Assembly: GCA_946183415.1 (NCBI GenBank)
Contig: CAMHAM010000006.1
Span: 42,339-106,338 of the forward strand
Direction: 5' to 3'
DNA length: 64,000 bases
From: an uncultured Prevotella sp.
GTDB lineage: Bacteria > Bacteroidota > Bacteroidia > Bacteroidales > Bacteroidaceae
Shown: positions 33,168 to 42,346 of the stretch, piece by piece
Layout of the letters: every line of letters starts with the position of its first letter
How positions within the stretch are numbered: the first letter of the stretch is position 1
Made by a program: the position numbers and the translations under genes
The notes under the pieces: model-generated
What the model saw: only the letters and a program-made list of their open reading frames with translations
The model's database searches: none
What the model was told of the DNA's origin: nothing

Positions 33168-33902
33168 CTAAAAGTTCCACTTAAATGCCACAGTCGGATT
33201 GATGAAGAACGACTTGTCGTTGTAAGTGTGATAGATGAAGTTGTTGCTAATCTCGACCTCGCTACCGAAGCTGATGTTCTTAGTGACATTATACCAGAAC
33301 TGAGGCTCGGTAAGGATGACGAGCATGCCGTGACCCTCGTGGCCAGCACGCCAGTTCTCACCGCGCCAGAAGTCGATAAAGCCAGAGAAGGTGCACTTCC
33401 CGCCAGCGAAGTTCAGCCCCCATACGCCAGTGAGCTGGAAGCTGTGATAGGCGCGTGTGTAGTCGTAGCTCTTGAAGTAGCGCTTGTACATCAGCTGTAC
33501 GGACCACGTCTTCGAGAAGTCGGCATTGTGACCGTTGTAGGCAGCACCCAGAAGGGCTGCATGCTGGAAACTGCCAATCTGATCGCGCCCCAGTCCGCCG
33601 TCGTACTCAATATGGGCGGCGAAGGGCGACTCCTTGCCAAACTTGAACTCACGCGAAATCTCAGTGTAAGCGCTGCGGAAGAACTTGCTGCTGAGGTCGA
33701 GGTCGACGAAATAGTACCAAGATCCCAGTTTGTCGGCCTTGAACTGTTCGACGGTGACAGTCACCTTCTGGCGTCCGTCTTCCTCGTTGGGGTAGATGTT
33801 ACGTCCGAAGTCGTAGTGTAGCTGGATGTCTTGTGCCTGCACAGTGATGACGGCTGCCGCCACCAGTGCCAATGTAATCAATCTTTTCATTTTTTCTTTC
33901 AT
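33168..33902 (-). CDS. DUF5020-like outer-membrane (Tsx-like) protein
   Basis: MKRLITLALVAAAVITVQAQDIQLHYDFGRNIYPNEEDGRQKVTVTVEQFKADKLGSWYYFVDLDL resembles Bacteroidetes DUF5020 proteins. Confidence 0.7.
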   Translation of the reverse strand: MKEKMKRLITLALVAAAVITVQAQDIQLHYDFGRNIYPNEEDGRQKVTVTVEQFKADKLGSWYYFVDLDLSSKFFRSAYTEISREFKFGKESPFAAHIEYDGGLGRDQIGSFQHAALLGAAYNGHNADFSKTWSVQLMYKRYFKSYDYTRAYHSFQLTGVWGLNFAGGKCTFSGFIDFWRGENWRAGHEGHGMLVILTEPQFWYNVTKNISFGSEVEISNNFIYHTYNDKSFFINPTVAFKWNF

Positions 33903-35104
33903 TATTTTATTCGTTCTGTTAGTTTTTCAATGATGATCCTCGCGGCGGTTTCAGGGGCTTTCTGACTGCCCAGGCGGCGAGCCACCTCGGCATAGCCCTC
34001 GAGCATCCGCTCACGCGCCTCGCCATCGAGGATCTGCAGAAGTTCGTGGCGAATATTCTCCACGGAGAAGGTCTCAGCCAGGAGTTCCTTGACCACTTCG
34101 CGATCAGCGATGAGGTTCACGAGCGAGATATACTTCACCTTCAGCAGGTGGCGGCGCAGGTAACCCAAGATCTTGGGCAGCGGCACTTTGTAGCATACCA
34201 CCTGAGGCACCCCGAAGAGACAAGTCTCGAGTGTAGCCGTACCGCTGGTGACGAGGGCGGCATGCGCCTGTGCCAGCAGGGGGTAGGTCTCGTTGTAGAC
34301 GATTTCCACATCGCGCCCGCGCGTGAACATATTATAATATGTAGGTTCGATGGCTGGGGCACCAGCGATGACAATGCGGTAATCCTTCTGAAGTCCCTCC
34401 ACGGCATCGAGCATCGCGGGGAGATTATCCTTGATCTCCTGTTTCCGCGAGCCTGCGAGGAGGGCGAGGAGCTTTTTCGAGGAGGGAGGAGTGTGGAGTG
34501 TGGAGTGAGATATGTCTGTGGCTTCACTCCTCACTCCACACTCCTCACTCCTCAAATATTCACGAACTTCATCGGCAGTGGGGTTGCCTACGTAATGGAT
34601 GGGATAATGGTGCTTCTTCTCGAAGAAATCCACCTCGAAAGGGAGGATGGAGAGAAGTTCATCGACATCGCGACGGATGTTCTTGATGCGGTACTCCTTC
34701 CACGCCCAGATCTTCGGAGAAATGTAGTAAAAAATCCGAGGAACATGACCATTAGCGAACTTTTCACTTTTCACTTTTCGCTTTTCATTTCCTATGTATT
34801 TGGCAATCTTCAGATTGAAGCCAGGATAATCGACGAGGATGACGCAATCTGGCTGCCAGTCAGTGATGTCCTGCTTGCACATCTTCATATTCTTCAGGAT
34901 AGTTGGGAGATGCAACAACACGGGTATAAAGCCCATATAAGCCAGTTCCTTATAGTGGCGCACGCGGGTGCCGCCAACGGCTGTCATCAGGTCGCCGCCA
35001 AAGAAGCGGAACTCTGCCTTAGCGTCAATATCTTTCAATGCCCGCATCAGGTGTGATGCATGGAGGTCGCCTGAGGCTTCACCAACTATCAGATAGTATT
35101 TCAT
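33902..35104 (-). CDS. lpxB: Lipid-A-disaccharide synthase, with two in-frame repeat-derived insertions
   Basis: MKYYLIVGEASGDLHASHLMRALK...YISPKIWAWKEYRIKNI...LALLAGSRKQEIKDNLP...ALVTSGTATLET. Confidence 0.93.
   Translation of the reverse strand: MKYYLIVGEASGDLHASHLMRALKDIDAKAEFRFFGGDLMTAVGGTRVRHYKELAYMGFIPVLLHLPTILKNMKMCKQDITDWQPDCVILVDYPGFNLKIAKYIGNEKRKVKSEKFANGHVPRIFYYISPKIWAWKEYRIKNIRRDVDELLSILPFEVDFFEKKHHYPIHYVGNPTADEVREYLRSEECGVRSEATDISHSTLHTPPSSKKLLALLAGSRKQEIKDNLPAMLDAVEGLQKDYRIVIAGAPAIEPTYYNMFTRGRDVEIVYNETYPLLAQAHAALVTSGTATLETCLFGVPQVVCYKVPLPKILGYLRRHLLKVKYISLVNLIADREVVKELLAETFSVENIRHELLQILDGEARERMLEGYAEVARRLGSQKAPETAARIIIEKLTERIK
34479..34553. repeat. Inverted heptamer arrays forming a 75-bp hairpin inside lpxB
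   Basis: gaggagg gaggagt gtggagt gtggagt / 19-nt loop / actcctc actccac actcctc actcctc; 26 of 28 positions complementary. Confidence 0.9.
34761..34788. repeat. 7-bp-period array TTTTCAC x4 inside lpxB
   Basis: ttttcac ttttcac ttttcgc ttttcat, encoding part of NEKRKVKSEKFANG on the reverse strand. Confidence 0.85.
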
Positions 35105-35188
35105 GTGGAGTGAGGAGTGTGGAGTGTGGAGTGAGGAGTGAGGAGTGAGGAGTGTGGAGTGAGGAGTGTGGAGTGAGGAGTGTGGAAT
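35105..35188. repeat. Twelve-unit 7-bp array (GTGGAGT/GAGGAGT) filling the surE-lpxB gap
   Basis: Twelve consecutive heptamers from the base after the lpxB start codon to the surE stop codon. Confidence 0.95.
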
Positions 35189-35970
35189 TACAAGTGCCAG
35201 TCGCTGATCAAGCTGATGGCGGAGTAGGCTGTGACATCAGACTGGGTGGGGGTGATGGCCACGTAGCCGTGGGTCAGGGCCCAGTTGTCAGTATCCTCAG
35301 CCTCAGGCTCATCATTCTGGTAGTGACCCACCATCCACCAGTAGTCGTAGCCACGTGGATGACGGTACTTCGACACCTCACTGCCCCACGTGCCTTTCGC
35401 CATGCGGCAGACACGGACACCAGCAAAGGCATCCACCACGGGGAAGTTCACATTCAGACAGACCCCCAGAGGCAGTCCATCAGCCAGCACCCGTTGCGTG
35501 ATCTCACGGACATAGGGGCGCAAGGGCTCGAAATCGGCATCGTCGCGATGATCGCAGAGCGAGAACGCCACAGAGGGGATATACTTCATACAGCCCTCCA
35601 TCACGACACCCATCGTACCGCTATAGTGGGTGTTCACCGAGGCATTATCACCGTGGTTGATACCACCAATGACCATATCTGGTTTGCGGGGACAGAGTTC
35701 GGATAGTGCCATCTTCACGCAATCGACGGGGGTACCGTTGCACGACCATATCTCCACATGGGCACCAGATGGTGCCACGAACTGCTCTTGACAGGTGAGT
35801 GTGAGCGGGGTCGTCACGGAGAAAGCACAGGCGAAGCCACTGCGCCCAGAATCGGGGGCACAGACGAGGACATCGCCAAAGTCGGAGACCATTTCCACCA
35901 GCTGACGGATACCCTTTGCCTGATAGCCATCATCATTGGAAATAAGTAATAAAGGTCGTTTAATTTCCAT
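35188..35970 (-). CDS. surE: 5'/3'-nucleotidase SurE
   Basis: MEIKRPLLLISNDDGYQAKGIRQLVEMVSDFGDVLVCAPDSGRSG; start at 35968-35970. Confidence 0.93.
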   Translation of the reverse strand: MEIKRPLLLISNDDGYQAKGIRQLVEMVSDFGDVLVCAPDSGRSGFACAFSVTTPLTLTCQEQFVAPSGAHVEIWSCNGTPVDCVKMALSELCPRKPDMVIGGINHGDNASVNTHYSGTMGVVMEGCMKYIPSVAFSLCDHRDDADFEPLRPYVREITQRVLADGLPLGVCLNVNFPVVDAFAGVRVCRMAKGTWGSEVSKYRHPRGYDYWWMVGHYQNDEPEAEDTDNWALTHGYVAITPTQSDVTAYSAISLISDWHL

Positions 35971-36090
35971 AAAATAACAATGATTTGCGTGCAAAAGTAC
36001 GAAAAAAGGTTTAAATAGACCGATTTCTCGCCCGAAATGTGTAACTTTGTGCCCAAATTTCTTGTTTTTATCAAGTTTAGAAGTGAACAA

Positions 36091-36855
36091 ATGGGAAAGA
36101 TTATTGCATTAGCAAACCAAAAAGGCGGTGTGGGAAAGACCACAACCACCATCAACCTGGCAGCATCGCTGGCCACCCTGGAGAAAACGGTACTCGTGGT
36201 CGATGCCGACCCTCAGGCCAATGCCTCCAGCGGACTCGGAGTCAACATCGCAGAAGTGGAATGTTCATTATATGAGTGCATCATCAACAAGACCGACGTG
36301 CGCGATGCCATCTATACCACAGACATCGACGGCCTCGACGTGATTCCAAGTCACATTGACCTCGTGGGAGCAGAGATCGAGATGCTGAACCTCAGCGACC
36401 GCGAGAAGGTCATCGGCAAGATTCTCGAGCCTATCCGCAGCGAGTATGACTATATCCTCATCGACTGTTCGCCCTCACTGGGCCTCATCACCGTGAACTC
36501 ACTCACAGCTGCCGACTCGGTGATCATCCCCGTGCAGTGCGAGTACTTCGCCCTCGAGGGTATCTCGAAACTGCTGAACACCATCCGCATCATCAAGCAC
36601 AAGCTGAACCCGAGGCTTGAGATCGAGGGATTCCTGCTGACGATGTACGACAGCCGTCTGCGACTGGCCAACCAAATCTACGACGAGGTGAAGCGCCACT
36701 TCCAGGAACTCGTGTTCAAGACCGTCATCCAGCGCAACGTAAAACTCTCAGAGGCACCGAGCCACGGACTGCCCGTGATCCTCTACGATGCAGAGTCGAC
36801 AGGTGCGAAGAACCACCTGGCACTGGCCAATGAAATCATCAACAAAAACAAATAA
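36091..36855 (+). CDS. parA: ParA/Soj chromosome partitioning ATPase
   Basis: [50 protein letters not shown]. Confidence 0.94.
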   Translation: MGKIIALANQKGGVGKTTTTINLAASLATLEKTVLVVDADPQANASSGLGVNIAEVECSLYECIINKTDVRDAIYTTDIDGLDVIPSHIDLVGAEIEMLNLSDREKVIGKILEPIRSEYDYILIDCSPSLGLITVNSLTAADSVIIPVQCEYFALEGISKLLNTIRIIKHKLNPRLEIEGFLLTMYDSRLRLANQIYDEVKRHFQELVFKTVIQRNVKLSEAPSHGLPVILYDAESTGAKNHLALANEIINKNK

Positions 36856-36861
36856 TAGACC

Positions 36862-37791
36862 ATGGCTGTTAGAAAGAAATACAACTCAAGTGCACTTGGG
36901 CGCGGCCTCGACAATATCAGTAGCGGCAGAGGACTTGGCCTGGACGCGCTGATCGATACCAGCGACATCGAGACCAAAGGTACATCAAACCTCAACGAGA
37001 TTGCCATCGCCCAGATAGAGCCCAATCCGAATCAGCCCCGTCATGAATTCGACGAGCAGGCCCTTAAGGAGCTCGCCATGAGCATCCGTGAGATAGGTAT
37101 CATCACCCCTATCACCGTGCGCCAGACAGAGAGCGGCACCTATCAGATCATCGCTGGTGAGCGCCGTTGGAGAGCCGCACAGATAGCAGGACTGAGCGCC
37201 CTGCCCGCCTACATCAAGACCGCCAAGGACGACGATGTGATGGAGATGGCCCTTGTAGAGAATATCCAGCGTGAAGACCTCAACGCCATAGAGATAGCAC
37301 TGGCCTACCAGCGCCTCGCAGAGACAACGGGTCTGACACAGGAGAAGATATCGGAGCGCGTGGGCAAGAGCCGTACCTCGATCACGAACTATATGCGACT
37401 GCTGAAGTTGCCCGCCCCCATACAGATGGCACTGAAGAACAAGGAGATGGACATGGGCCACGCCCGTGCGCTGCTCTCTATCGACAGTCCCTCGGCACAG
37501 ATCAAGCTCTTCAACGACGTGAAGCGTAACGGCTACTCCGTGCGCAAGGTGGAGGAACTCGTGCAGGCCATGAAGAAGGGCGACTCGCTGCAGGAGGCCA
37601 AGAAGGCCGTGGCCCCAAGGCAACTGCCACTGGAGTACAGTATTTTGAGAGACCGTCTGTCACAACTCTTTGGAGTCCGTGTGCAGATGACCTGCTCGCC
37701 GCAGAGTAAGGGGCGCATCAGCATCCCCTTTGAGAGCGAGGACGAGCTGGAGAATATCATGAATGTCTTCGATAAGGTAAAGAATGCATAG
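36862..37791 (+). CDS. parB: ParB/Spo0J chromosome partitioning protein
   Basis: IEPNPNQPRHEFDEQALKELAMSIREIGIITPITVR...YQIIAGERRWRAAQIAG. Confidence 0.94.
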   Translation: MAVRKKYNSSALGRGLDNISSGRGLGLDALIDTSDIETKGTSNLNEIAIAQIEPNPNQPRHEFDEQALKELAMSIREIGIITPITVRQTESGTYQIIAGERRWRAAQIAGLSALPAYIKTAKDDDVMEMALVENIQREDLNAIEIALAYQRLAETTGLTQEKISERVGKSRTSITNYMRLLKLPAPIQMALKNKEMDMGHARALLSIDSPSAQIKLFNDVKRNGYSVRKVEELVQAMKKGDSLQEAKKAVAPRQLPLEYSILRDRLSQLFGVRVQMTCSPQSKGRISIPFESEDELENIMNVFDKVKNA

Positions 37792-38509
37792 GCAACTGAT
37801 AGTCATCGGTATCTTCCTGTTGGCAGGCACCCTCTGGAGCAGTGCCCAGGAGGTCAAGGAGCTGGATGCGATAGACAGCATGCTCGTGGCTATCGAAGAC
37901 TCGCTGGCAAAAGACACCGTCATCCCGAAGGTGGAGGCCGTGGAGCCTTCGATCGTTGTGAACACCCCTCCAGAGGAGGTGAAGCCCGCCAAGGACAGGG
38001 CGACTTGGATGCCCAGCCCCAAGAAGGCGATGTGGCTGGCGCTCGTCATCCCCGGTGGCGGCCAGATCTACAACCGCAAGTACTGGAAACTGCCCATCGT
38101 CTATGGCGGAATCATAGGCTGTCTGTATGCGATGAACTGGAACAACAACATGTATAAGGACTACTCGCAGGCCTATCTCGACCTGATTGATAAGGATCCG
38201 GGCACGCAGAGCTATAACATGTTCCTGCACCTCGGAACGCAGATCGACGACAAGAATAAGGATCACTATAAGGACATCTTCAAGAAGCGTAAGGACAAGT
38301 TCCGCCGCTGGCGCGACCTGAGTTTCTTTGTCTTGTTGGGTGTCTATGCCCTCTCGGTGATCGACGCCTACGTGGATGCAGAGCTCTCGAACTTCGACAT
38401 CTCGAAGGATTTGAGTTTGAAGGTGGAGCCTACCATCCTGAACAACCGTTCGTCGAGCAATCCACTCGATAGTTCATCACTGGGCTTGCAGTGCAGCCTG
38501 AATTTTTAA
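37784..38509 (+). CDS. DUF5683 domain-containing protein
   Basis: PSPKKAMWLALVIPGGGQIYNRKYWKLPIVYGGIIGCLYAMNWNN; follows parAB. Confidence 0.8.
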   Translation: MHRQLIVIGIFLLAGTLWSSAQEVKELDAIDSMLVAIEDSLAKDTVIPKVEAVEPSIVVNTPPEEVKPAKDRATWMPSPKKAMWLALVIPGGGQIYNRKYWKLPIVYGGIIGCLYAMNWNNNMYKDYSQAYLDLIDKDPGTQSYNMFLHLGTQIDDKNKDHYKDIFKKRKDKFRRWRDLSFFVLLGVYALSVIDAYVDAELSNFDISKDLSLKVEPTILNNRSSSNPLDSSSLGLQCSLNF

Positions 38510-38547
38510 AATGTAAAAAAGTAAAGAGTAAAGTAAAAGAATAATAT

Positions 38548-40059
38548 ATGACTAAAATTTGGATAATAGGAGTTTGCCTCTTAGCCTTTTTACCTTCATC
38601 AATGCAGGCTCAGGTCAACAACACCAAGGTAGAGAACCAAGAGGAAGAAGTAGAAGTAATAGACGAAGAAGAAGGTGAGGAAGATGAAGACGATGAGGAT
38701 GCCTCAAAGGATTTTACCGTCCCCGTGGAGGACGAGCTGACAGTCACCGATAAGGAGGGTAACGAGGAACTGATTGAATTCCCCGAGGCCATGACCTACG
38801 ACCTGGACAGTCTGCTCAACCTCTATATGTCGAAGACCTATCTCGGCACTCCTGGCGACTGCGAGATGAAGAACGAGAACCCCACCTATCCCAAGGAGGT
38901 CTACATCGAGCGATTGCAGCGACTGCCAACTGTGATGGAGATGGCCTACAATGACATTGTGCAGCGGTTTATCGACCGTTACTGCGGACGGCTGCGCTAC
39001 TCGGTGAGTTACATGCTGGGGGCGTTTAACTTCTACGTGCCTATCTTCGAAGAGGCCCTCGAAGCCTATCAGGTGCCTCTGGAGCTGAAATATCTGCCCA
39101 TCATCGAGTCGGCCCTCAACCCGAAGGCTGTATCGCGCGTGGGAGCTGCTGGCCTCTGGCAGTTTATGCCAGCTACTGGTAGGCAGTATGGTCTGGAGAT
39201 CAACTCGCTCGTTGATGAGCGTCGCGACCCTGTGAAGTCATCGTTTGCCGCAGCCCGTCTGCTGCGCGACCTCTACCGTATCTTCGGAGACTGGAACCTC
39301 GTGATTGCAGCCTACAACTGCGGTCCTGAGAACATCAACAAGGCGATTCGCCGCCATCGCGCTGCGAAGGGACGCACCGAGGACGATGCTATCACTCAGG
39401 AGGATAAGGACTACTGGGCCATCTATCCCTACCTGCCAAGAGAGACACGTGGCTATGTGCCGGCCTTCATTGCCGCCAACTATGCCATGACTTACTACTG
39501 CGAACATAACATCTGTCCGATGAACACCCGTCTGCCAGCACAGACTGACACCGTGGTAGTCAACAAGAACGTACATCTGGAGCAGATCGCGGGTGTGGTT
39601 GGTACCGATATCGACATGCTGCGCTCGCTGAACCCTGAGTATCGCCGCGATGTCGTACCCGGACAGACGAAGCCCTCTGCCATCCGCATGCCGCTGGCAG
39701 ACGCAGGCAAGTTCATCGATCTGGAGGACTCTGTATACAACTATCGCACAACAGAATTCCTGACCAAGCGCGCTGTTGTAGACGTGGCTGATGACCTGCC
39801 CACCTATTCGCGCAGAGGCAGAGCTTATTACGGCCGTAAGAGCGGGCGCTACAGCCGCCGCAGCGCCAGAAACAGCCGCCGTGCCTCAGCCAGAAGCGGC
39901 AGAGGCGGCAGAGGTGGTGGAAGTTCTATTACCATCAAGCGTGGTCAGACACTGTCGGAGATTGCGAAGCGCAATGGTACCACCGTCCAGAAACTCCGCA
40001 AGCTGAACGGTCTCAAAGGCAACAATATCGTTGCTGGCAAAAAACTTAGAGTGAAATAA
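38548..40059 (+). CDS. Lytic transglycosylase with C-terminal LysM (MltD-like)
   Basis: ESALNPKAVSRVGAAGLWQFMPATGRQYGLEINSLVDERRDP; LysM ITIKRGQTLSEIAKRNGTTVQKLRKLNGLKGNNIVAGKKLRV. Confidence 0.9.
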   Translation: MTKIWIIGVCLLAFLPSSMQAQVNNTKVENQEEEVEVIDEEEGEEDEDDEDASKDFTVPVEDELTVTDKEGNEELIEFPEAMTYDLDSLLNLYMSKTYLGTPGDCEMKNENPTYPKEVYIERLQRLPTVMEMAYNDIVQRFIDRYCGRLRYSVSYMLGAFNFYVPIFEEALEAYQVPLELKYLPIIESALNPKAVSRVGAAGLWQFMPATGRQYGLEINSLVDERRDPVKSSFAAARLLRDLYRIFGDWNLVIAAYNCGPENINKAIRRHRAAKGRTEDDAITQEDKDYWAIYPYLPRETRGYVPAFIAANYAMTYYCEHNICPMNTRLPAQTDTVVVNKNVHLEQIAGVVGTDIDMLRSLNPEYRRDVVPGQTKPSAIRMPLADAGKFIDLEDSVYNYRTTEFLTKRAVVDVADDLPTYSRRGRAYYGRKSGRYSRRSARNSRRASARSGRGGRGGGSSITIKRGQTLSEIAKRNGTTVQKLRKLNGLKGNNIVAGKKLRVK

Positions 40060-40063
40060 TCAT

Positions 40064-42334
40064 ATGGCAGAAGATGAGCTCTTACAACAGGAAGAGGCTG
40101 ATGACAAGTTGATTAACGCCGCTTTTGAGAAGCTACTCAACGACTATCAGAACTCACGCCACCGCAAGAAGGTGGACCTTATCACGAAGGCCTTTAACTT
40201 CGCGCGACAGGCACACAAAGGCGTGCGCCGACTCTCGGGCGAACCTTATATCATGCACCCCATCGCCGTGGCACAGATTGCATGTGCCGAGATTGGCCTG
40301 GGCTCTACGAGTATCTGTGCAGCCCTGTTGCACGACGTGGTGGAGGATACCGACTACACGGTGGAGGACATCGAGAACATCTTTGGCTCAAAAATCGCAC
40401 AGATTGTCGACGGGCTGACGAAGATCTCTGGTGGCATTTTCGGTGAACAGGCCTCAGCACAGGCGGAGAACTTCAAGAAGCTGCTGCTCACGATGAGCGA
40501 CGATATCCGCGTGATCCTCATCAAGATCTGCGACCGCCTGCACAATATGCGGACACTCGATTCGCAGCCTGCCAACAAACAGTATAAGATTGCGGGAGAG
40601 ACGCTCTATATCTACGCACCACTGGCAAACCGCCTGGGACTGAACAAGGTGAAGTCGGAACTTGAGAACCTCAGTTTCAAGTTCGAGCATCCCACGGAGT
40701 ATGCCGCCATCGAGGACAAGCTGAAATCGACACGTGTCTCGCGTGATGAGCTCTTCAATCAGTTTACGGGTCCCATCGAGGATGCCCTGAAGGAGATGGG
40801 CATCAAGTATGAAATCAAGGAACGCGTGAAGAGCCCCTACTCCATCTGGAACAAGATGCAGAACAAGCACGTGTCGTTTGAAGAGATCTACGACATCCTC
40901 GCTGTGCGCATCATCTTCACGCCCAAGAACCGTGCAGATGAGGTCAACGAGTGCTTCCAGATCTATGTTGCCATCTCGAAGATCTACAAATCCCATCCAG
41001 ACCGTCTGCGCGACTGGCTCTCACAGCCAAAGGCCAACGGCTATCAGGCACTGCACGTGACACTGATGTCGAAGCAGGGTCGCTGGATAGAGGTACAGAT
41101 ACGCTCAGACCGTATGGACGAGGTGGCAGAGCAGGGCTTCGCCGCACACTGGAAATACAAGGACGGACTGGAGGAAGAGGAATACACTGAGGACGAGGCT
41201 GAACTCAACGAGTGGCTCCGCACCATCAAGGAGATCCTCGACGACCCGCAGCCCGATGCCATGGACTTCCTCGATACCATCAAGTTGAACCTCTTCGCCT
41301 CGGAGATCTTCGTCTTCACGCCTAAAGGTGAGATCAAGACGATGCCTGCGGGATGTACCGCCCTCGACTTCGCCTTCTCTATCCACACCTTCCTCGGCAG
41401 CCATTGTATCGGAGCGAAGGTGAACCACAAGCTTGTGCCCCTGAGCCATAAGTTGCAGAGCGGTGATCAGGTGGAAATCCTCACATCCAAGTCGCAGCAC
41501 GTCAGTCCGGCATGGATCAATTTCGTCTCTACAGCAAAGGCCAAAGCCAAGATCCAGGCCATCCTGCGCCGCGACAACCGCGAGACACAGCGCACTGGCG
41601 AGGAGCTGTTGGATGAGTTCCTAAAGAAGAACAACATTGAACCAACGATGGCCATCACCGACCAGCTCTCGGAGTTCCACGGCTATGCGAAACGTGGCGA
41701 GTTCCTTCTGGCACTGGGCGAGAAGATGGTACTGCTGGGCGAGAAGGACCTCGACGAGCTTTCGGGCAAGAACAAGGAAGAGAACGAGTCGGGCTGGCGC
41801 AAGTACGTGCCCTTCGTAGGAAAGAAGAAGAAGGAAGAAGGGGCCACAAAACAGGAACTCTTCGTCGTACCAGAGAAGTTCAACCGCAAGAAGCCTGTCT
41901 TTATCTCTGAGGATAACATCAACCAGTATAAGTTTGTGGGCTGCTGTCACCCCATCCCTGGCGACGATGCCCTTGGCTATATCAACAACAAGAATCAGAT
42001 AGAGATCCACAAGCGCACGTGTCCTGTGGCTGCGAAGCTGAAATCGAGCTACGGCAACCGTATCCTCGACATCAAATGGGACATGCACAAGAAACTCTTC
42101 TTCGACGCCACTATCCGCATTGGCGGTATCGACCGCTTGGGTATGCTCAACGAGATCACACAGGTGATATCCTCACAGATGAACGTGAACATCCACAAGG
42201 TGATCATCACCTGCGAGGAAGGCATCTTCGACGGCAGCATCGAGATCCGTGTTCACGACCGCGATGATGTGAAGGCCATCTGTGATAACCTCAAGGGCAT
42301 TCCCGACCTCAAGGAGATATCACAAATCATGTAA
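40064..42334 (+). CDS. RelA/SpoT-family (p)ppGpp synthetase/hydrolase
   Basis: HD domain (ALLHDVVEDTDYT), synthetase domain, TGS (AGCTALDFAFSIHTFLGSHCIGAKVN), C-terminal ACT. Confidence 0.94.
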   Translation: MAEDELLQQEEADDKLINAAFEKLLNDYQNSRHRKKVDLITKAFNFARQAHKGVRRLSGEPYIMHPIAVAQIACAEIGLGSTSICAALLHDVVEDTDYTVEDIENIFGSKIAQIVDGLTKISGGIFGEQASAQAENFKKLLLTMSDDIRVILIKICDRLHNMRTLDSQPANKQYKIAGETLYIYAPLANRLGLNKVKSELENLSFKFEHPTEYAAIEDKLKSTRVSRDELFNQFTGPIEDALKEMGIKYEIKERVKSPYSIWNKMQNKHVSFEEIYDILAVRIIFTPKNRADEVNECFQIYVAISKIYKSHPDRLRDWLSQPKANGYQALHVTLMSKQGRWIEVQIRSDRMDEVAEQGFAAHWKYKDGLEEEEYTEDEAELNEWLRTIKEILDDPQPDAMDFLDTIKLNLFASEIFVFTPKGEIKTMPAGCTALDFAFSIHTFLGSHCIGAKVNHKLVPLSHKLQSGDQVEILTSKSQHVSPAWINFVSTAKAKAKIQAILRRDNRETQRTGEELLDEFLKKNNIEPTMAITDQLSEFHGYAKRGEFLLALGEKMVLLGEKDLDELSGKNKEENESGWRKYVPFVGKKKKEEGATKQELFVVPEKFNRKKPVFISEDNINQYKFVGCCHPIPGDDALGYINNKNQIEIHKRTCPVAAKLKSSYGNRILDIKWDMHKKLFFDATIRIGGIDRLGMLNEITQVISSQMNVNIHKVIITCEEGIFDGSIEIRVHDRDDVKAICDNLKGIPDLKEISQIM

Positions 42335-42346
42335 TTTAGCTTCCAC

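Noticed and set aside
34046-35056. 336-aa plus-strand ORF
   Set aside because: Antisense to lpxB, which has clear conserved motifs.
35105-35188. Possible CRISPR array
   Set aside because: Units are contiguous 7-bp repeats with no unique spacers; repeat and spacer lengths do not fit CRISPR, and no cas genes are present in the window.
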